Shown here one piece after another: positions 60,433 through 64,000 of a stretch of DNA of 64,000 nt. A program made the translations under genes and the position numbers. The DNA lies in assembly GCF_033807715.1 (NCBI RefSeq), contig NC_084587.1, positions 22,630,017 through 22,694,016 on the forward strand, given 5' to 3'. The stretch is from Cololabis saira. Lineage: Eukaryota > Chordata > Actinopteri > Beloniformes > Belonidae. The notes below the pieces were generated by a model. The model saw only the letters and a list, made by a program, of their open reading frames with translations, ran no database searches and was not told the DNA's origin. Each line of letters opens with the position of its first letter. The stretch's first letter is position 1.

Positions 60433-61165
60433 GTATGTCAGTCCATGTGTATAATTGACATATACTGTTACATATGATGTATGATATAAAGCAGTGATTC
60501 TTAACCATAGGGCCGCGGCCCGACGTTGGGCCGCGAGCGCCCTCTAGAGGGCCGCAAAAAAAAATCAGTTTTGTAAGTGTGGGCCGCGAGGGCCGCGGGA
60601 CTGCATAGCAACTCCCGACCAAATGAGGAGAAGACACTGAGCTAGCTGTACGTGTAATAGTAAGAGAAATGGTGTGTATTTACAGAAAAAATCATTTATT
60701 TTGCACAGAGTACGTTAAGATCCACCAGGATCAGGGATTCTACGGCGCAGGCTCTGCGTCGATTTACGCGGAACCATAATTCAGGCTTGAAGCCACCATG
60801 AGAAGGGGGAAGGGGGGCGTGATTTGCCAGTGATTGCCCGGCGGCGGCTCCGCAGAGGCAGGCCGGAGAGCGGGAGGAGCCGCCCGACTGAGCGGGAGCC
60901 GACGCGTCCCCGCGGCCGCGGAACCCGCTGCCGCTCGGGCGGCGGCGGGCTCCGTCGTTACTGCTGAAGGATGGTAGATGCGTGGGCTGAAGTGTCTGCT
61001 GGACTGGACTGTTGTTGCAAAAGCATCGGAAAGTGACTGGGCTGCAGCGCGGAGACCTGCGGGCTCGTGCCCAGCTGATCAGGCTCGGATGAAGCCCGAC
61101 ACGCTGAGTCCTCCTGACAACTGATTCATTTAATATCTTAAATAAATAAAATCTTAAAACACCCA

Positions 61166-61325
61166 TGTTTGAGTCCAGATACAGCTGTGAGGCAGCTTTC
61201 TCCACAATGAACATAATTAAAACTAAATATGAGCACCTTCTCATGTGCATGAGAACCTGACAGCATCCAGCCCATGCAGATTTAAAGTCCTGGCAGGAGA
61301 AATTAGAGCTCAGTTCTCTCACTGA
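61166..61325 (+). pseudogene. hAT transposase C-terminal fragment, frameshifted
   Basis: From 61166 the + strand encodes MFESRYSCEAAFSTMNIIKT followed by KYEHL. This is the dimerisation-domain signature (CEAAFSTMNIIKTKYR) of ZBED/SCAND3-like hAT transposases. That frame stops at 61258. In the adjacent frame the sequence then continues as CRFKVLAGEIRAQFSH and a stop at 61323-61325, the expected family C-terminus. The two halves are joined only through a frameshift, so the gene is dead. The catalytic D residues and the zinc finger are missing. Confidence 0.85.
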
Positions 61326-61655
61326 ACGACAGAAAGTGGGGGCATACGATTAAGGGGAAGAAAGACAAACTGCAAAACTGTTCAATTGTTAAGATGTGTT
61401 TATATTAATTTATTATAAAAATGTGTTGAGACAATTAACAAAGAAAAGGGGAAATTCAAACTGCTGGTAGAGAAATAAAATAAGATAGCATTTGAAAAAT
61501 AAGATAAAATAAATTTTATTTTTAAGAGAAAAAAATATGTGTAATTCAAGTTACACATGTTAAGTGTTAAATATTTTTGAAATGTACTTTTTTTTAATAT
61601 AACAGTCAGATGCAGATGTGGATACAACTATGAGGCTACTTGAATATATACACAC

Positions 61656-61657
<2 letters not shown>

Positions 61658-61725
<68 letters not shown>

Positions 61726-61744
61726 TATATATATATATATATAT
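61658..61744. repeat. TA microsatellite inside the hAT element
   Basis: Nearly pure TA repeat of about 85 bp with a CACA interruption. It lies near the right end of the hAT element. Confidence 0.95.
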
Positions 61745-61912
61745 TATGATGTTCTGGACCTTCGCTTGAGTAAATCTTCTCTAAATGGACCTCTTAAAGT
61801 TTTAGTTGAATACCCCTGCTATACAGTGTTAATATTTAATGGGCCCCGGGCCACTCTGTACTGGAAAAATTGGGCCCCAAGGTCAGAAAGGTTAAGAACC
61901 CCTGATATAAAG

Positions 61913-64000
61913 AACACGTGTATGAGTCAGCCTCAAAGCTCAAACTTCTGGTGCTGCAAGTTGCCTCGAAATGTTGAGTTTTCTCATCTTTTTCAGTTCA
62001 ACATCATATAGTTAGCATGGTACCTGCTGCAGAAAGTGGTCACATAGCTCCCAATTTGGAGGATCGGGGAAGAGTTCTGATGGAGGAGTAAGTCCAGCAG
62101 TTACTAACGATGGGGGCATAGAGAAGCCAATTTTTACCATCTAAAACTACTTAAACTTCATAAATGTAATAGCAGTTTCAGTGAATGTTGTGTTTTGGAT
62201 TTTTATATTTCATTACTGTTGTATCTGACAGTTTCACAGACTGGGCTCACGTAGTCAGTTTTGCAACATGGAACAGCAACACACTCTGCAGTCTGTGTAA
62301 CACGGTTCTGCGGTAAAGAAAGTACGGTAGTAAGCCAGGCATAATAAATGGCATTTTCAACCCCTGCTTTCTGAGGGAGGGTGTCCAGAAAAAATATCAG
62401 GGGAGGAAAACAAACAAACCATTTTTGTTGCAGCCAATCGCAACCAGAGATTAAGCAAAAATAATCTATGCTTCAAATTTGAAGTGTCAGACATTTATAT
62501 TTATATTTGGGAAATTCGTTTTGTCAGTGAATTTATGAAACAGATCGCATAAATGCAGAATGTGGATCAACCGTGAAGTAAATTAAGAGCTTCAGCACCC
62601 TCGAGTTTGAGTTTAGTTGATTTCAGCCTTGCTGTGTTCCTGCTGCACACTTGAACACAGTTAGTCATCACCTCCTTCTGTATAAACACTCCAGGTCTCA
62701 TTTCTTACTTTCTAGATTGTCATTGTTATTCTGTTTCCCGCTCAGTTTCTTGCTGGCTGATGTGTTTTCTTTTTTCCCCTCTACGATTTTCTCGCCCAGC
62801 GGCCCCTTTGTTTTTGATTGGTCAGTTGATAAAGTTTATTTTATTCTGTGGCTGGGTCCTCAGCATACCACAGCTCACACTATTGGTGTCTGAAAACATA
62901 GTGTGTCATTTGAACCCCAAAGCTGCGCTCTTATCCCTAAAAAATGAGGTTGATTCCTTTAAATTGAATTTGAATGCAATCAAATTGTGCAGCAAATTCC
63001 TGATATGAAGGTGAAACGAAGAGAGAAGCATTTCTTTTAGAACAAGTGATGATGATTGAAGGACTGGGGCAGGAACAGGATAAGAGATGAAAGGAATGCG
63101 GGATGATAGGACGAGACAGGCGAAGAACAGGACCCCACGCAATGGGGGGCCTGAGAGGCCGTCTGCAGCGCTGCCTGATTGACAGAGTTTGGAGGAACAG
63201 AGGGCACAGTGAGCCGACAAGTACACCTGTTCAGATGCCTAAAATGACATGTGGACATACATAAGAAGACATAAACACACAGGCATTTGTTTTGAGAGAA
63301 AGCTGAGTGTTCTGCGGACGTTCTGTCAGGAGCGTATCAGAAGCAAAGGACGCTCCGGTTGTATTGACCTGCAGCAGGAAAGGGAATCTAAAGCTAACAC
63401 AGTACATAAAAGGATAAATAACCTTCTATGGAGAAGATTAAAGCAGATGATGGGTTATTATTAGCCCGCTGGCCCACAGTGAGGAGTCACTTGTACATCT
63501 TTGCCACGAGTGACTGAGTGTGCACGTCACTGGGTTGACTAGGGGAAAGATTGAGCAACCTGTCAGCCATTATTCACATAAACTGTGAATTTCTGTCTTC
63601 TCTTTTATGCGCATTTCTTTTGAGACAGGCAACGATAACTGGAGTCAAGCCAAAATTTTAAAAATAATTTGTGTTTTCTGACAGAATGAGACTTCTTCTT
63701 AACTTTACTATCTGTATTCCCAGGGAAATACGTTTAAGTCTTATAAATGTTAACACAAGGATACTTTTCTGAAAAAACAAGAGATCTGTATGCGTAGCCT
63801 CTCAACTATGAAATATCAGCTTACTCTAACTACAAACCTATTACATATCTACATATCCTGTACTAATCTTTCATAACATTAAACCCACGTGTCTATCATT
63901 ATGCAGACGGGTGTCTTGAGCTGTTCTGGACGTCTGACGGCTGATCCTGTAGGACGGATGTATCTGGCTTTATTATTGATCAGACTGGAACGTGGGAAGT
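61913..64000. other. Intergenic DNA, nothing secure
   Basis: No gene recognised. The open frames at 62651-62893 and on the minus strand at 62906-63258 overlap and carry no domain signature. The block 63150-63240 is complex sequence and may be conserved non-coding DNA. Confidence 0.4.

Larger units (their letters stand above)
60492..61904 (+). mobile_element. hAT element, 1413 bp, perfect 8-bp TSD, with transposase remnant
   Basis: The left end reads CAGTGATTCTTAACC and the reverse-complemented right end reads CAGGGGTTCTTAACC. The perfect 8-bp duplication ATATAAAG flanks them at 60484-60491 and 61905-61912. Inside are a GC-rich block (60780-60970), a decayed transposase C-terminus (61166-61325) and a TA microsatellite (61658-61744). 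The full transposase gene (usually around 600 codons in this type) is absent, so the element is an internally deleted, non-autonomous derivative. Confidence 0.92.

Noticed and set aside
60696..61322. 208-codon minus-strand frame
   Set aside because: It is the antisense of the hAT transposase remnant and the GC-rich block inside the element; the meaningful protein is on the plus strand.

Overview
The window looks like nuclear DNA from a teleost (ray-finned) fish. It has one clear protein-coding gene with GT-AG introns and vertebrate splice signals. The rest is mostly non-coding DNA with many teleost-type repeats: hAT-like MITEs, tRNA-derived SINEs, LINE tails and long dinucleotide microsatellites. 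There are no bacterial operons, ribosome-binding sites or CRISPR arrays, and no rRNA or tRNA gene was seen.

The gene is lsm6, on the + strand. A promoter-like stretch and a non-coding first exon end near 9368. Three coding exons follow at 10269-10362, 10478-10591 and 15270-15304, and together encode an 80-residue Sm-fold protein. Intron 2 is only 115 bp. Intron 3 is about 4.7 kb and carries two MITE-like insertions and a CA repeat.

The left 9 kb holds a decayed SINE, a Tc1-like transposase scrap, a 313-bp TTAA-flanked MITE and a long TA microsatellite. From 15.4 kb to 57 kb I see no recognisable gene. This looks like a gene desert containing mobile elements and stretches whose composition resembles conserved non-coding elements. 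Its mobile DNA includes two hAT MITEs in opposite orientation with perfect 8-bp target duplications (20731-21204, 40205-40762), a 2.9-kb nested element (32381-35255), two LINE reverse-transcriptase fossils (about 42.9 and 47.4 kb) and several SINEs.

The right end (56.3-62 kb) is dense in mobile and simple-sequence DNA. It has a 772-bp hAT element, an adjacent 353-bp fold-back element, a CpG-rich promoter-like segment near 57.55-58.0 kb, a 290-bp interrupted CAG tract, and a 1413-bp hAT element with a frameshifted transposase C-terminus.

I found no convincing new gene system. The best leads are the repeat unit shared by two otherwise different element families, the 50-bp perfect palindrome, the possible first exon near 57.87 kb, and the scattered CTCF-like and homeodomain-like motif sites. 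Family names rest on pattern recognition alone; no database search was possible.
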